From NCBI RefSeq assembly GCF_030817015.1, contig NZ_JAUSYS010000001.1, forward strand, positions 3,534,001 to 3,598,000: a DNA stretch of 64,000 nt. The letters run 5' to 3'. Below are positions 43,023 to 52,536 of the stretch, in pieces. Source of the stretch: Arthrobacter sp. V1I7. GTDB lineage: Bacteria; Actinomycetota; Actinomycetes; Actinomycetales; Micrococcaceae. Under the pieces are notes generated by a model that was not told the origin of the DNA, ran no database searches, and saw only the letters and a program-made list of their open reading frames with translations. Position 1 is the stretch's first letter; every line of letters begins with the position of its first letter. Made by a program: the position numbers and the translations under genes.

Positions 43023-44428
43023 GGCATCAGAACCTTGGCAATCGCGGAGCGCTTCCACAAGCCGTAAACTATCGCCGGCACCACGAACCCAACCATCCAT
43101 GCGACGTCGACGAAGGCAAGCGGTTCCGCGAGAGGCCCTGTGTACATTGTGGTCACCATAAACGGGATCTGGACGAGGATACCTACGAGGTAGCTCACCA
43201 ATCCGATCCGATCCCAGCGCCCGTAGATTCCGCCGTCGCGGCGGAACATGTCGTCCACTGCGTAGTGGCCCTTGCGCAGGATGAAGTAATCAACCAGGTT
43301 TATCGCCGACCAGGGGATAAGGACGTACAGCAGGATGGTGACGAAGTTACCGAAGATGACGAGGAAGTCGTCTTTACCTAGCAGTGCTCCGAGCATGGCG
43401 AGAAGAGCGTAAATGACGGTCATGACGACCCGCTTGACTGTGTCAACACGGATCTTCGACGAGAGAGTCTCGAAGACGGTAAGTGAGCACATGACGCCGG
43501 AGTAGATGTTGGACGAGTTCATCACTGCTGAGGCGATTCCAAATGCGAAGAGCACGACTGGACCAAATCCACCCAGTAGCCCTCCGAGCGCCGCCATGGC
43601 GTCACCGTCAGTGGTGGTGAGGCCTACTAAGGCGCCCAGGACCATGACGAGTACGGTCCCGATGACAAGGCCGAGGTAGGTCGCCCAGAACGCTTGCTTT
43701 GCACCGCCCTCACGCGGCATGTACCGCGAGTAGTCGGAGACGTACGGCGCGTAGGCGAGCTGCCAGGTGACGCCGATGGCGAGCATGCCAAAGAAGCCGG
43801 CCCCGCTGAAGCCGAGGTCACTGTGTCCTGCAAAAGTCGAGGGGTTTGATGCTGCGACGAAGATGGAGATCGCGACGAGTACACCGACAACGATCGAGAA
43901 CACACCCATGAGCTTGCGTACGAGATCGTAGCCAAAGATCGCAACCCCGAGCGCGATTACTGCGCAGATGATGATGCCGGGGTTGATTGAGTCGCTTTGG
44001 AAGGCGGCTGAGAAGCTCTGAGCGGCAACGACGAGGTTTGAAGCGAAGAAGCCGAGAAACATGATGAGCGCTATGAGTGCGAGTATGCTCCCGCCAAAGT
44101 AGCCAAACTGCCCGCGGGCCTGCAGCATCTGGGGAATTCCGAGCTGTGGTCCTTGGGCAGCGTGCAAGGCGGCCCCGAATCCACCGATGACATTACCGAT
44201 CACTACTGCAGTAATGGTCCAGCCGAGTGATAGGCCGAACAGTGTAGGTCCCAGTGCGCCGGTGACAACCGTGAGCGGCAGCATATTGATTCCGAGCCAT
44301 ACGAAGAAGAGCCCACGAGTGGTGCCGTGGCGTTCATTTAGCGGAATTGGGCGGATATGGCGGCGTTCGAACGTGATCAACTTCGTGCTTCTGTTCGAAT
44401 CTTTAGCGTTTTCGGTTGTGTCTAGCAT
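43019..44428 (-). CDS. NCS1-type permease (purine-cytosine permease-like)
   Basis: 469 residues, about 12 membrane segments, with GGAG seven bases before ATG 44428. The N terminus (IRPIPLNERHGTTRGLFFVW) and the segment GPQLGIPQMLQARGQFGYFG are characteristic of NCS1 cytosine/allantoin/hydantoin transporters. Late segment WSAINLVDYFILRKGHYAVD is also typical. Its stop overlaps the start of the amidohydrolase gene, so import of a nucleobase-like, amide or hydantoin compound and its hydrolysis were coupled. It carries upstream the motif shared with the APC permease gene. Confidence 0.88.
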   Translation of the reverse strand: MLDTTENAKDSNRSTKLITFERRHIRPIPLNERHGTTRGLFFVWLGINMLPLTVVTGALGPTLFGLSLGWTITAVVIGNVIGGFGAALHAAQGPQLGIPQMLQARGQFGYFGGSILALIALIMFLGFFASNLVVAAQSFSAAFQSDSINPGIIICAVIALGVAIFGYDLVRKLMGVFSIVVGVLVAISIFVAASNPSTFAGHSDLGFSGAGFFGMLAIGVTWQLAYAPYVSDYSRYMPREGGAKQAFWATYLGLVIGTVLVMVLGALVGLTTTDGDAMAALGGLLGGFGPVVLFAFGIASAVMNSSNIYSGVMCSLTVFETLSSKIRVDTVKRVVMTVIYALLAMLGALLGKDDFLVIFGNFVTILLYVLIPWSAINLVDYFILRKGHYAVDDMFRRDGGIYGRWDRIGLVSYLVGILVQIPFMVTTMYTGPLAEPLAFVDVAWMVGFVVPAIVYGLWKRSAIAKVLMP

Positions 44429-44564
44429 GGGGCACTCCTAGGTGCGGTGAGTAGCGGATGGTGAAGTTGTCGGATCCGCCAAGAGCTGCGACCGGACGGC
44501 AACGCAGACTCCTCTATTTTTTGTGGCACGGGGCTACATTCGAAAGCGTATGCTCGGGACTTAC

Positions 44565-44600
44565 ATCACGTAAACCATTGAATAATGATCCGCATCATCG
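44565..44600. promoter_or_regulatory. Shared upstream motif, copy before the NCS1 permease
   Basis: Begins ATCACGTAAA, contains ATTGAATA and TGAT, and ends ATCG; 28 of 36 positions equal those at 48741-48776 without gaps. It lies 137 bases upstream of the NCS1 start. It includes the small inverted repeat ATGAT-CCGC-ATCAT. Confidence 0.6.
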
Positions 44601-44963
44601 TAAAAGCAGATGACCAGAGGGTGCCGGCTCTGTGAACGTAGATTCGAACACCAATGTTCACCCACTAGCTGCTCACATACTTAATGGGAATCCAGTGGCG
44701 GCCTCCGGCTTAGGCTCTCAACGCATACTTGAGGTAATTACCGAAGTACCGTGACCATTCGTGGATGAGGAGGTTGCGTGAAATTTAGGCAGGAACGAGT
44801 GCTCACGCCACGATCACGCAGCCGGAGGCGCCATGACAGCAGGCCTCCATCCCTGGCGCCGCAACGCCATCCTCAGCGTCCTGGGAGGAACAACACTCCA
44901 CGTCACGCTGGCTTCCACCCCGCGGTCCTGACATGAATACCCAGTAGCACAAGCTACTTCGGG
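44601..44963. other. Gap without a recognisable gene
   Basis: Upstream of the shared motif and downstream of the small unknown gene. No family-like reading frame. Around 44840-44930 the + strand reads GLHPWRRNAILSVLGGTTLH, protein-like but not assignable. Confidence 0.35.
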
Positions 44964-45176
44964 TTACCTTCTGTTGGCCAGGTCCCGTTCGCGTGTGAAT
45001 CCGAACGGCACGTCTGCTGAAAGAACGACGGAGAAGTGGCTGAATTCGTGACGGGTCACGAGAAGACCGCGGGTCCCGTCTGCCAATGCCTGGCTGCGAG
45101 CTGCTGTAATTGCGATATCCAGCTTTTCGTCCATTTCTGCTTTGTTCCGCACATGGACATCTGCGATGACGTGCAT
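44964..45176 (-). CDS. Small hypothetical protein
   Basis: 70 residues from ATG 45176 with AAAGGAAC before it. Sequence MHVIADVHVRNKAEMDEKLD, then ALADGTRGLLVTRHEFSHFS and VVLSADVPFGFTRERDL. Codon usage and even amphipathic composition look like a real gene. No domain was recognised; the first strand-helix pattern could be a small ferredoxin-like fold. It lies alone between the NCS1 permease and the aldehyde dehydrogenase. Confidence 0.6.
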   Translation of the reverse strand: MHVIADVHVRNKAEMDEKLDIAITAARSQALADGTRGLLVTRHEFSHFSVVLSADVPFGFTRERDLANRR

Positions 45177-45332
45177 TGTTCCTTTGTATCCTTTCGAAAC
45201 TACTGGGGTCGGGCAGACGGGACAAGAGGCACCTGCTACTGCAGTGACCCCTGATCATTTATTAGTTCTGCTCTTGGGTTGGCATGAGCCCCCGGAGATC
45301 CTCCTGAATCTCCTTGGGCTTTGATTCCGCAA

Positions 45333-46820
45333 CTAACCGTGCTGGAACCATGTGGTTTTCAGAGCGGAGTAGTTATCAAGGGCGTGGGCGGACAGGTCGC
45401 GACCGAACCCGGACTGGCGGAAGCCTCCGAAGGGGGTTGTCAGGCCAAGCGCATCGACTGTGTTGACGGAAACCGTGCCGGCCACAAGGCGGGCTGCCAC
45501 GCGATGTGCCCGACCAAAATCACTAGTCCAGAGCGATGCCGCCAAGCCGTATTCAGTGTTGTTCGCCAGCGCGACCGCTTCATCCTCAGCGTCAAACGGA
45601 GTCACAGTAACTACCGGGCCGAATACTTCGGTGCGGTGAAGGTGGTGGTCCGCAGGAAGGTCCGTCACGATGGTCGGCTCGATGTAGGAGTCTGAACCCT
45701 CAATTGTCAGGCGTGAACCTCCCGCGTAGATCGTTCCAGCCTGAGAGGCTTCCTCGATAGCCTGCATCACGGAGTCCGCGTGTTTGGTATCCACCAGGGC
45801 ACCGGATCCTTGATGCTGGGGGTCGAGCGGGTTGCCAGGGGTGTAGTCCTTGCTGGCTCTGGCCAGCAGTTCGATGAACTCTTTATAGACGGGGCGTTCC
45901 ACCAAGATGCGGGAGTTGGCCGAGCATACTTCTCCTTGGTTATAGAACGCGCCGAATGCTGCCTTCTGCGCGGCGGTTGGCAGATCAGCATCGGCGAAGA
46001 TCAGATTTGAGCTTTTGCCGCCGGCTTCGAGTGTGAGCCGTTTCATATTGGATTCTCCGGCGCAGATCTGCAGGTGCTTTGCCACGGCAGTGGACCCCGT
46101 GAAGGTGAGGGCATCGACGTCATTGTGCCGTGCCAGTGCTTCACCAACGATGGCGCCAGACCCAGTGACTACGTTGAGTACACCGGCCGGGAGGCCTGCC
46201 TCGGCAGCCAGGTCCGCTAGACGCAGAGCCGTAAGCGACGACTGCGTTGCAGGCTTGAGGACAACGCTGTTGCCCATTGCCAGTGCCGGGGCCAGTTTCC
46301 ATGCCGCAATTTCCAGAGGATAGTTCCAGGGCGTGATGGCTACTACTACCCCTAGCGCCTCGCGCGTTACCAACGCCGTTGAGCCTGGCGGCGTCGACGG
46401 AACCTCATCGGAGATCTTGTCGATCAGCTCCGCATACCAGCGGAATGTGGCAGCAGTGCCAGGAATGTCAATGGAGGAGGATTGCGCGAGCGGCTTTCCC
46501 ATGTCCAACGTTTCCAACAGGGACAACTCGTCCGCGTTGGTTTCGATGAGTTCGGCCAAGTTCAGAAGGCATGCCTTGCGGTGGTCGGTCGAGGAGCGGC
46601 TCCATTCGCCGGACTCGAATGAGCGACGGGCAGCCTTCACTGCCCTTTCGACGTCTTCGGCGGTACAGGCGGCGACTTCCGCGACCGTCCTGCCGTCAAC
46701 AGGGCTGATGCTGGCGAACGTCTGACCGGTCGCTCCGTCAGTGCGGCCTTCAATGTAGGCTCTCCCGTCAACTTTAGGCAAGGTAGGTGCGGGATGAGCG
46801 TCGAGGGCGTTCGTGATCAC
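45333..46820 (-). CDS. NAD(P)-dependent aldehyde dehydrogenase (PuuC/BetB-like)
   Basis: 495 residues from GTG 46820 (AGGAGCACC). All active-site elements are present: Asn166 in TPWNYPLEI, VVLKPATQSS (cofactor Lys), TFTGSTAVAKH, Glu265 in LTLEAGGKSS and Cys299 in NQGEVCSANSR. It resembles dehydrogenases for omega-amino or aryl-acetaldehydes. With the copper amine oxidase and APC permease nearby, it very likely oxidises the aldehyde formed from an amine (tyramine, phenylethylamine, histamine or similar) to the acid. Confidence 0.92.
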   Translation of the reverse strand: MITNALDAHPAPTLPKVDGRAYIEGRTDGATGQTFASISPVDGRTVAEVAACTAEDVERAVKAARRSFESGEWSRSSTDHRKACLLNLAELIETNADELSLLETLDMGKPLAQSSSIDIPGTAATFRWYAELIDKISDEVPSTPPGSTALVTREALGVVVAITPWNYPLEIAAWKLAPALAMGNSVVLKPATQSSLTALRLADLAAEAGLPAGVLNVVTGSGAIVGEALARHNDVDALTFTGSTAVAKHLQICAGESNMKRLTLEAGGKSSNLIFADADLPTAAQKAAFGAFYNQGEVCSANSRILVERPVYKEFIELLARASKDYTPGNPLDPQHQGSGALVDTKHADSVMQAIEEASQAGTIYAGGSRLTIEGSDSYIEPTIVTDLPADHHLHRTEVFGPVVTVTPFDAEDEAVALANNTEYGLAASLWTSDFGRAHRVAARLVAGTVSVNTVDALGLTTPFGGFRQSGFGRDLSAHALDNYSALKTTWFQHG

Positions 46821-47058
46821 GAGGTGCTCCTAATATCGGCGTGCGTGGGGGCAGTGGTATGTTTTTGCGTCCCTCCGGAGCGGCGGGCGAGCAGGTAGTG
46901 GAACGGGCTGTCGAAGAAGACTGCGACGGGCCACGAGATGGCTTTGATGGGTTGTCCTGTGCTTCCTGCGGATCAAGCGTCGTACATAAGCTCATAGAGA
47001 CAAGTGATTTATTCGATGTGATTCAACACGAGAACGCTTGCAGGTTCTCCCAGCGGAG

Positions 47059-48597
47059 TCAGCTCCGGGGAAGGAGCGCACCACTATCTTCGGAGCCTGC
47101 ATCGTGGGCGTCCTCGCTGCTGTGTGCGACGGCGTTACGGACCCTCTTACCGCGGGCATAGCCCACGAATCCCAGGACCAGGATGCAGCCGAGGGTGCCC
47201 AGTGCGAAGGCTTCAAAGGTGAATTGCGAAACGCCCCAAATGGCTTCGAAGTCGTATTCCAGGCCGAAGAGAACATCCAACGTTCCCGGGAATATTGCGA
47301 CCCACGAGCCGAGCAGGATCCATACGAAGCAGATGGCACCCAAGGCGCGGAAACCGGCGTCTGATACGGGAACCTTGAAGGGACGCTCAACATGCGGGTA
47401 CTTGCTGCGCAGTTTGACGGCAGCGGGGATTGCCAGAAGGTAGCTAAGCAGGAATGTGGAGATGGCAATGGTTAGAACAACGCCGAAGAGCGCACTGCTG
47501 GTACCGCTTACCTGCATGGCCGCGAGCATGAACAGCGTGGCCACTACTCCCGAAAGCGTGTTGACACGGATCGGGGTGCCGAGCTTGGGATGGAAGCGGC
47601 CAAAGAACCCTCCGAAGAACGAGCCGTCTGCGGCGGCCATGGCCTGCATGCGGTCGCTGATGATCATCCAGGCTGCACCCTGGGAAACCAGGACGAAGCA
47701 GAAAATGACCGCTGAAATGGCGAGCATGGCTTCAGCAGCCGGGCCGAAGACTGCGTAAACGGTGGCCACGGCCCCGAAAAGGCCGCCGATGCCGGTGATC
47801 TGGTCCAACGGCACTACCAGCAGGATGGCCAGGATCGGAAGGAGGTAGCTCGCAGCGGCGATCATGGATGAGCGTGCAATGGAGATGGGAACGTCCTTGG
47901 CCGGGTTTTTCATCTCTCCTGCGGCGCTGTTGCCGGACTCAAAGCCAAGGAAGGAAAACAGCAGCAGCGGAGTGACGCCCAGGAAACCCGCAAGCGTGGG
48001 AGAGAAAAAGCCGAGGTCCAAGCCGTTGAAACCGTGCTGCAGCCCGTAAACCAGGGTGACGATGATGAAGAAGGTCAGGAACACGACCTTGAGAATGGCG
48101 CCAAGGGAGGGCAGCCATTTACCGTGCTTCAAGCTGACGATGGCCGAGGTCACCGTGATCCAGATGAACACAATCTTGAATATGTAGTCCCCTACGCTGC
48201 CGGCTTCCACGTGGCCTACATATTCGGACCACGTCTCTACCGCCACGAATGCCATGGCGCCGCCCACCCACACGGGCTGTGTCACCCAAGTCAGCAGGGA
48301 CGCGATGGCGGCAACCACCCGCCCGAAAGCCATTTTCGTCCAGACATACACGCCTCCTTCTTCGGTAAACGCCCCGCCCGTTTCTGCGAAAATCAGTCCG
48401 TAAGGGATCAGGAACGTGATGGCCAGGATGAGGGTCCACGTAAAAGTTTCACCGCCAAAACCCGAGACCTGGCCCAGAACCTCCACGGAGATGACGGCCG
48501 CGACCACCAGCAACAAAATGTCCATGCGGCCGAGTGACTTCTGCAGATGCTTGCTTTGCTCCTGGGCAAGGCGCGTTGACGCTATTGGCTGATCCAT
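47059..48597 (-). CDS. APC superfamily amino acid/amine permease
   Basis: 512 residues, about 12 transmembrane helices, from ATG 48597 with AAAGGA. Family features: GRMDILLLVVAAVISVEVLG at helix 1, FAETGGAFTEEGGVYVWTKM around helix 3, and GFESGNSAAGEMKNPAKDVP in helix 6-7. The C-terminal tail is polar. It probably imports the amine or amino acid used by the amine oxidase-aldehyde dehydrogenase pair. Its promoter region has the 36-bp motif shared with the NCS1 permease gene. Confidence 0.9.
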   Translation of the reverse strand: MDQPIASTRLAQEQSKHLQKSLGRMDILLLVVAAVISVEVLGQVSGFGGETFTWTLILAITFLIPYGLIFAETGGAFTEEGGVYVWTKMAFGRVVAAIASLLTWVTQPVWVGGAMAFVAVETWSEYVGHVEAGSVGDYIFKIVFIWITVTSAIVSLKHGKWLPSLGAILKVVFLTFFIIVTLVYGLQHGFNGLDLGFFSPTLAGFLGVTPLLLFSFLGFESGNSAAGEMKNPAKDVPISIARSSMIAAASYLLPILAILLVVPLDQITGIGGLFGAVATVYAVFGPAAEAMLAISAVIFCFVLVSQGAAWMIISDRMQAMAAADGSFFGGFFGRFHPKLGTPIRVNTLSGVVATLFMLAAMQVSGTSSALFGVVLTIAISTFLLSYLLAIPAAVKLRSKYPHVERPFKVPVSDAGFRALGAICFVWILLGSWVAIFPGTLDVLFGLEYDFEAIWGVSQFTFEAFALGTLGCILVLGFVGYARGKRVRNAVAHSSEDAHDAGSEDSGALLPRS

Positions 48598-48740
48598 AAT
48601 CGATCCTTTGCTGCTGCTTAAGTTTGCTGATTCGTGAATGTGGGTGGAGCGCCGTCATGTTTCGCAGACGGGGTCCCGGGGATTGGAAGCCTCTTTGCTC
48701 CCGGACCTGCTTAGTACACCCACAGTAACCAGTGAGGTGT

Positions 48741-48776
48741 ATCACGTAAATAATTGAATAGTGATGCAGGGCATCG
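48741..48776. promoter_or_regulatory. Shared upstream motif, copy before the APC permease
   Basis: Same motif as 44565-44600 (starts ATCACGTAAA, has ATTGAATA, ends GCATCG), 144 bases upstream of the APC permease start and in the same orientation. Equal distance and orientation point to one regulator or one promoter type for both transporters. Confidence 0.6.
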
Positions 48777-48833
48777 GTTTTTTAGATACACAGTTCGATT
48801 GGGTCACATGAGGCCGCGCGTTGATGAGCGTGG

Positions 48834-49304
48834 TTAATGTTCAACAGCCGCGCGAATAGCGGAACCCACACTTCCCAAGGCCTTGGCGCGGGCCAGGCGG
48901 AGGGCAGCTGAAGCACCCATAAGGCACAGCAGTTCGACGGCGATGAGGGTGAGCATGGCCCCCTCGTGGCCAGGGAGGGCGGCCATTCCGGTAGTTGTGG
49001 CATGGCTATGGCGACCTCCGGTGCCCGGGGCAGTAAGCAGGACCAGGTGGAGCAGGATCATGGCGGCATTCATTGCCAGCAGGCGCCCGGCGCCATGCCC
49101 GGCACATAGCCGCCCAGCCATCATCGGGGCAGCGCTGGCCAGGCAGACTGCTGCCATGGCGGCCATCCACCAGGCCATAACTCCAGCAGGGCTGGTAGCT
49201 GCCGCGATGACGTGGGCGGCGGTGCTGACTGCCGACACAGCGGTGACAATGCCAGCCGGGGCGCCTGGTGAGTGCCCGGAGCGCGGGCGGGAGCGCTGGT
49301 ACAT
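48834..49304 (-). CDS. Small integral membrane protein of unknown function
   Basis: 156 residues from ATG 49304, which follows AGGAGG; the frame is open further but without a ribosome site. Four to five hydrophobic segments, rich in Met, His and Ala: [20 protein letters not shown], then [14 protein letters not shown], a loop [20 protein letters not shown], and [20 protein letters not shown]. The Met/His content and its divergent position next to a copper amine oxidase gene suggest a link to copper supply, but this is a guess. Confidence 0.65.
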   Translation of the reverse strand: MYQRSRPRSGHSPGAPAGIVTAVSAVSTAAHVIAAATSPAGVMAWWMAAMAAVCLASAAPMMAGRLCAGHGAGRLLAMNAAMILLHLVLLTAPGTGGRHSHATTTGMAALPGHEGAMLTLIAVELLCLMGASAALRLARAKALGSVGSAIRAAVEH

Positions 49305-49424
49305 AATCCTCCTGGCCGCCCGGCACCCCCCGACTTTGGGGACTTTACGCCAGGCTGTGAGATGAGTAACATGAAAGCGTTGGTTGAACAGTTGTACCAT
49401 CAAAACTCGACTTCAGGAAGTGCC

Positions 49425-51419
49425 ATGACCCTTCAGACCACTGACTTTGCTGCATTGGCGCAGCACCCTCTTGAGCAGCTCTCGGCCCAGGAAATTCAGG
49501 AGGCCCGCCGAATCCTTTCCGATGCGGATCTTGTGCCCGACACGACCCGTTTCGCCTACCTCGGCCTGGTTGACCCACCCAAAGCAGTCCTCCGAGGAGA
49601 CGCCGCAGGCGCCGACCGTGTAGTCCGCGCCATGCTCTGGGATGCGGCCAAGTCCCGATCCCTTGACGTCCGCCTTTCCCTGACCACCGGCCTCGTCATT
49701 GATCGGCGCGAGTTGGACCCCTCCGTTGACGGCCAACTTCCCGTCCTCCTTGAGGAATTCGGGATCATCGAGGACATTCTCGCCAACGATCCGCAGTGGA
49801 ATGCTTCTCTCGCCTCGCGAGGCCTCACCCCGGAGCAGGTCCGTGTGGCACCGCTGTCAGCAGGGGTGTTCGAATACGAAAATGAGACGGGCAAGCGACT
49901 CCTGCGTGGCCTAGGTTTCCGGCAGGACCATCCAGGTGACCACGCTTGGGCGCACCCCATCGACGGTCTGGTGGCGTTCGTGGACGTGGAAAACCGCCAG
50001 GTGGACCACCTGATCGACGACGGCCCAGTGCCCGTTCCGGAGGTTAACGGCAACTACACCGAGCCGGCAATCCACGGCGAACTCCGCACAGACCTGAAGC
50101 CGATCGAGATCACGCAGCCGGAGGGCCCCAGCTTCGCACTGGAAGGCAACCATCTGTCCTGGGCCGGCTGGGACCTCCGCATAGGCTTTGACGCACGTGA
50201 AGGACTGGTGCTCCACCAACTCCACCACACGCACAACGGAAAGCGGCGCCCGGTGGTCCACCGCGCGTCGATCTCCGAAATGGTGGTCCCCTACGGTGAT
50301 CCATCCCCGTATAGGAGCTGGCAGAACTACTTTGACTCCGGCGAATACCTGGTGGGAAGGGATGCGAACTCGCTCAAGCTTGGCTGTGACTGCCTGGGCG
50401 ACATCACGTATATGTCCCCCGTGGTTGCCGACGATTTCGGCAACCCGCGCACCATCGAAAACGGCATTTGCATCCATGAGGAGGACGCAGGGATCCTGTG
50501 GAAGCACACAGATGAGTGGGCCGGATCCAACGAAGTGCGCCGCAACCGCCGGCTGGTGGTGTCCTTCTTCACCACCGTTGGCAACTACGACTACGGCTTC
50601 TACTGGTACCTGTACCTGGACGGCACCATCGGGTTTGAGGCCAAAGCCACAGGCATCGTTTTCACTGCCGCGCTGCCGGACAAGAAGTATCCCTACGCCT
50701 CCGAAATAGCCCCAGGCCTTGGCGCCCCATATCACCAGCACCTCTTCAGCGCCCGGCTGGACATGATGATTGACGGCGAAACGAACCGCGTGGAGGAACT
50801 GGACCTTGTGCGCCTGCGCAAGGGCCCCGGAAACCCACACGGAAACGCATTCACCCAGAAACGCACACTGCTGGCCCGCGAGTCGGAAGCTGTGCGGGAT
50901 GCCGACCGCGCCCAGGGCCGCGTATGGCACATCAGCAACCCGGAATCTCTGAACCAGCTCGGCCACCCGGTAGGCTACACGCTCTTTCCGGAGGGTAACC
51001 CCACGTTGGCCATGGCGGATGATTCCTCCATCGCTTCCCGGGCCGCTTTCGCCCGGCACCACCTGTGGGTCACCCGGCATGCGGAAGAGGAGCTCTACGC
51101 CGCCGGTGACTTCGTCAACCAGCACCCGGGTGGTTCCGGCCTTCCCACCTACGTGGCACAGGACCGCGATATCGACGGCCAAGACCTGGTGGTGTGGCAT
51201 TCCTTCGGCCTGACACACTTCCCGCGCCCGGAGGATTGGCCGATCATGCCGGTGGACACCACCGGTTTCACCTTGAAGCCGCATGGCTTCTTCGATGCGA
51301 ACCCCACTTTGAACGTTCCGCCATCCACGGCCGGCCACTGTGTTTCCGGGAGCCAATCGGCCGAGACCGCCCACGACGGCACCGCCGCCGGTCACGGGAC
51401 CGGCATCTGCGGACACTGA
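49425..51419 (+). CDS. Copper amine oxidase (topaquinone-dependent primary amine oxidase)
   Basis: 664 residues from ATG 49425 with AGGAAG; the frame continues upstream but without family match. Catalytic residues are all found: base Asp304 ([11 protein letters not shown]), TPQ-forming Tyr388 (TVGNYDYGF), and copper ligands His437 and His439 (APYHQHLFS) and His598 ([12 protein letters not shown]). Each is exactly +6 from the published A. globiformis phenylethylamine oxidase numbering. It oxidises primary amines to aldehyde, ammonia and hydrogen peroxide; the cofactor forms itself from Tyr with copper and oxygen. No signal peptide, so cytosolic. Aldehyde dehydrogenase and permease genes lie just to the left. 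Confidence 0.95.
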   Translation: MTLQTTDFAALAQHPLEQLSAQEIQEARRILSDADLVPDTTRFAYLGLVDPPKAVLRGDAAGADRVVRAMLWDAAKSRSLDVRLSLTTGLVIDRRELDPSVDGQLPVLLEEFGIIEDILANDPQWNASLASRGLTPEQVRVAPLSAGVFEYENETGKRLLRGLGFRQDHPGDHAWAHPIDGLVAFVDVENRQVDHLIDDGPVPVPEVNGNYTEPAIHGELRTDLKPIEITQPEGPSFALEGNHLSWAGWDLRIGFDAREGLVLHQLHHTHNGKRRPVVHRASISEMVVPYGDPSPYRSWQNYFDSGEYLVGRDANSLKLGCDCLGDITYMSPVVADDFGNPRTIENGICIHEEDAGILWKHTDEWAGSNEVRRNRRLVVSFFTTVGNYDYGFYWYLYLDGTIGFEAKATGIVFTAALPDKKYPYASEIAPGLGAPYHQHLFSARLDMMIDGETNRVEELDLVRLRKGPGNPHGNAFTQKRTLLARESEAVRDADRAQGRVWHISNPESLNQLGHPVGYTLFPEGNPTLAMADDSSIASRAAFARHHLWVTRHAEEELYAAGDFVNQHPGGSGLPTYVAQDRDIDGQDLVVWHSFGLTHFPRPEDWPIMPVDTTGFTLKPHGFFDANPTLNVPPSTAGHCVSGSQSAETAHDGTAAGHGTGICGH

Positions 51420-51425
51420 CCCGGT

Positions 51426-51457
51426 CCACCGCGGGAGCGCGCCGGCTCCCGCGGTGG
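51426..51457 (+). terminator. Hairpin between amine oxidase and TetR genes
   Basis: Perfect 13-bp arms CCACCGCGGGAGC / GCTCCCGCGGTGG with a 6-base loop, seven bases after the oxidase stop. No T-tract. It would lower read-through into the regulator gene. Confidence 0.75.
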
Positions 51458-51506
51458 TAGGGTGCACACGATCCCGTCCCTGAACACCCGCACAATAAGG
51501 AGCAGC

Positions 51507-52124
51507 ATGCCCCGCTTGGTAGACCACCAGGAACGGCGCAGGTCGATCATCGAGACCACATGGCGGCTGATCGCGGACCAGGGCATCGAGAACGCCAGCA
51601 TGCGGGACATAGCCCGGGAATGCGGATACGCAGCCCCCGGCGTGCTCGCCTATTACTTCCCCAACAAGGACGCCCTGCTACTGGCCTCCTACGAACTGAT
51701 CTGTGAACGGACCAACGAACGGATCGCCGCCGGTACCTATAGGCGCCGCGGCCTTGCGGCACTGCGCCGCCTCTGCCTGGAAATCATTCCAGCGGAGCCG
51801 CTCACTATCGTCGAAGCCCGCGTGGCCGTTTCCTTCTGGGAGCGTGCGCAGACCGAAGATGCCCTGCGCGCCGTAGGTCGGGACGCACTGCTGCACTGGC
51901 GGGGTTTGGTGATGGGATTCCTGGCCGAAGCAGAGCACGACGGCGAATGCGCGCCTTTGGCTGATCCCGATGCCGTCGCTGATGAGCTGCTGAGCGTCAT
52001 GATGGGTCTGCACGTGACCTCCATGCTTGATCCACATGGCATCACCGGCTCCCGGCAACGCCAACTGGTGGAACGTGCATTAGCGCGGCTCGCCGTAGTA
52101 AACACCGACGCCCGCCTCGGCTAA
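51507..52124 (+). CDS. TetR/AcrR family transcriptional regulator
   Basis: 205 residues from ATG 51507 with AGGAGC. N-terminal HTH: RRRSIIETTWRLIADQGIEN, ASMRDIARECGYAAPGVLAY then YFPNKDALL. The C-terminal part (FWERAQTEDALRAVGRDALL) resembles BetI-like TetR_C domains. It directly follows the copper amine oxidase gene and probably represses the amine locus, with the amine or aldehyde as inducer; target sites were not identified. Confidence 0.88.
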   Translation: MPRLVDHQERRRSIIETTWRLIADQGIENASMRDIARECGYAAPGVLAYYFPNKDALLLASYELICERTNERIAAGTYRRRGLAALRRLCLEIIPAEPLTIVEARVAVSFWERAQTEDALRAVGRDALLHWRGLVMGFLAEAEHDGECAPLADPDAVADELLSVMMGLHVTSMLDPHGITGSRQRQLVERALARLAVVNTDARLG

Positions 52125-52436
52125 GAGTCCTTCCTTGGCCTGACTGCATTCCGGTTCGGCGTTCACGCCGATCTTCAGCGCACAAACCCCTCCGGGACTC
52201 TCGGCGCCCGACGATGTACGGGCCAGCGCCGATCGGAGTAACCACTCCCCCGGTCCAGCACTCCCGCCCTCCTTATAATCGGTGCCCTCACCGGTCAGGC
52301 CGTCGTGCTCGGCGAGTCCCCGCGGCCAACCTGGGCACCAAGTGCAGGCGCATGCAAAGCAAGGAAGTCAGCACCATCACCGACGACGTCAAGGAGGCCG
52401 CGCTCAACCCTCGCCATCGGCATCCAAGCCGGTCCC
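52125..52436. other. Gap before the insertion sequence, no recognised gene
   Basis: A short + frame at 52351 (MQSKEVSTITDDVKEAALN) runs into the insertion sequence end and could be the start of an interrupted gene, but no family is evident. Confidence 0.35.
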
Positions 52437-52532
52437 TGTTGCCTCATTGCAATACCTCCGGGAAAGGTGATTCGTTGCCTCATTTGAAATCCTCCGGTTG
52501 ACCCCTTCGTTGCCTCATTGAAAAACCTCCGG
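52437..52532 (+). repeat. Left-end triple repeat of the insertion sequence
   Basis: Three copies of a motif of the form GTTGCCTCATT-N-AAAACCTCCGG at 52437-52461, 52473-52497 and 52508-52532, with starts 36 and 35 bp apart. Regular spacing close to three and a half helical turns suggests tandem transposase-binding sites. Confidence 0.75.
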
Positions 52533-52536
52533 ATTT

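Noticed and set aside
48834..49304. Small membrane gene considered as a shadow of another gene
   Set aside because: No plus-strand gene of known family lies there; the minus frame has AGGAGG and clear hydrophobic periodicity, so it was kept as a gene.
49272..49424. N-terminal extension of the copper amine oxidase from an upstream start
   Set aside because: The segment is Pro/Gly-rich with no family match; ATG 49425 has AGGAAG and gives the expected length and residue numbering.
51426..51457. Hairpin before the TetR gene considered as its operator
   Set aside because: 13-bp GC-rich arms with a 6-base loop right after a stop codon fit a transcript hairpin better than a TetR site.
52437..52532. 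Regularly spaced 25-bp repeats considered as a CRISPR array
   Set aside because: Spacers are only 10-11 bp, the repeats vary, and inverted copies lie at the other end of a transposase gene, so they are IS end motifs.
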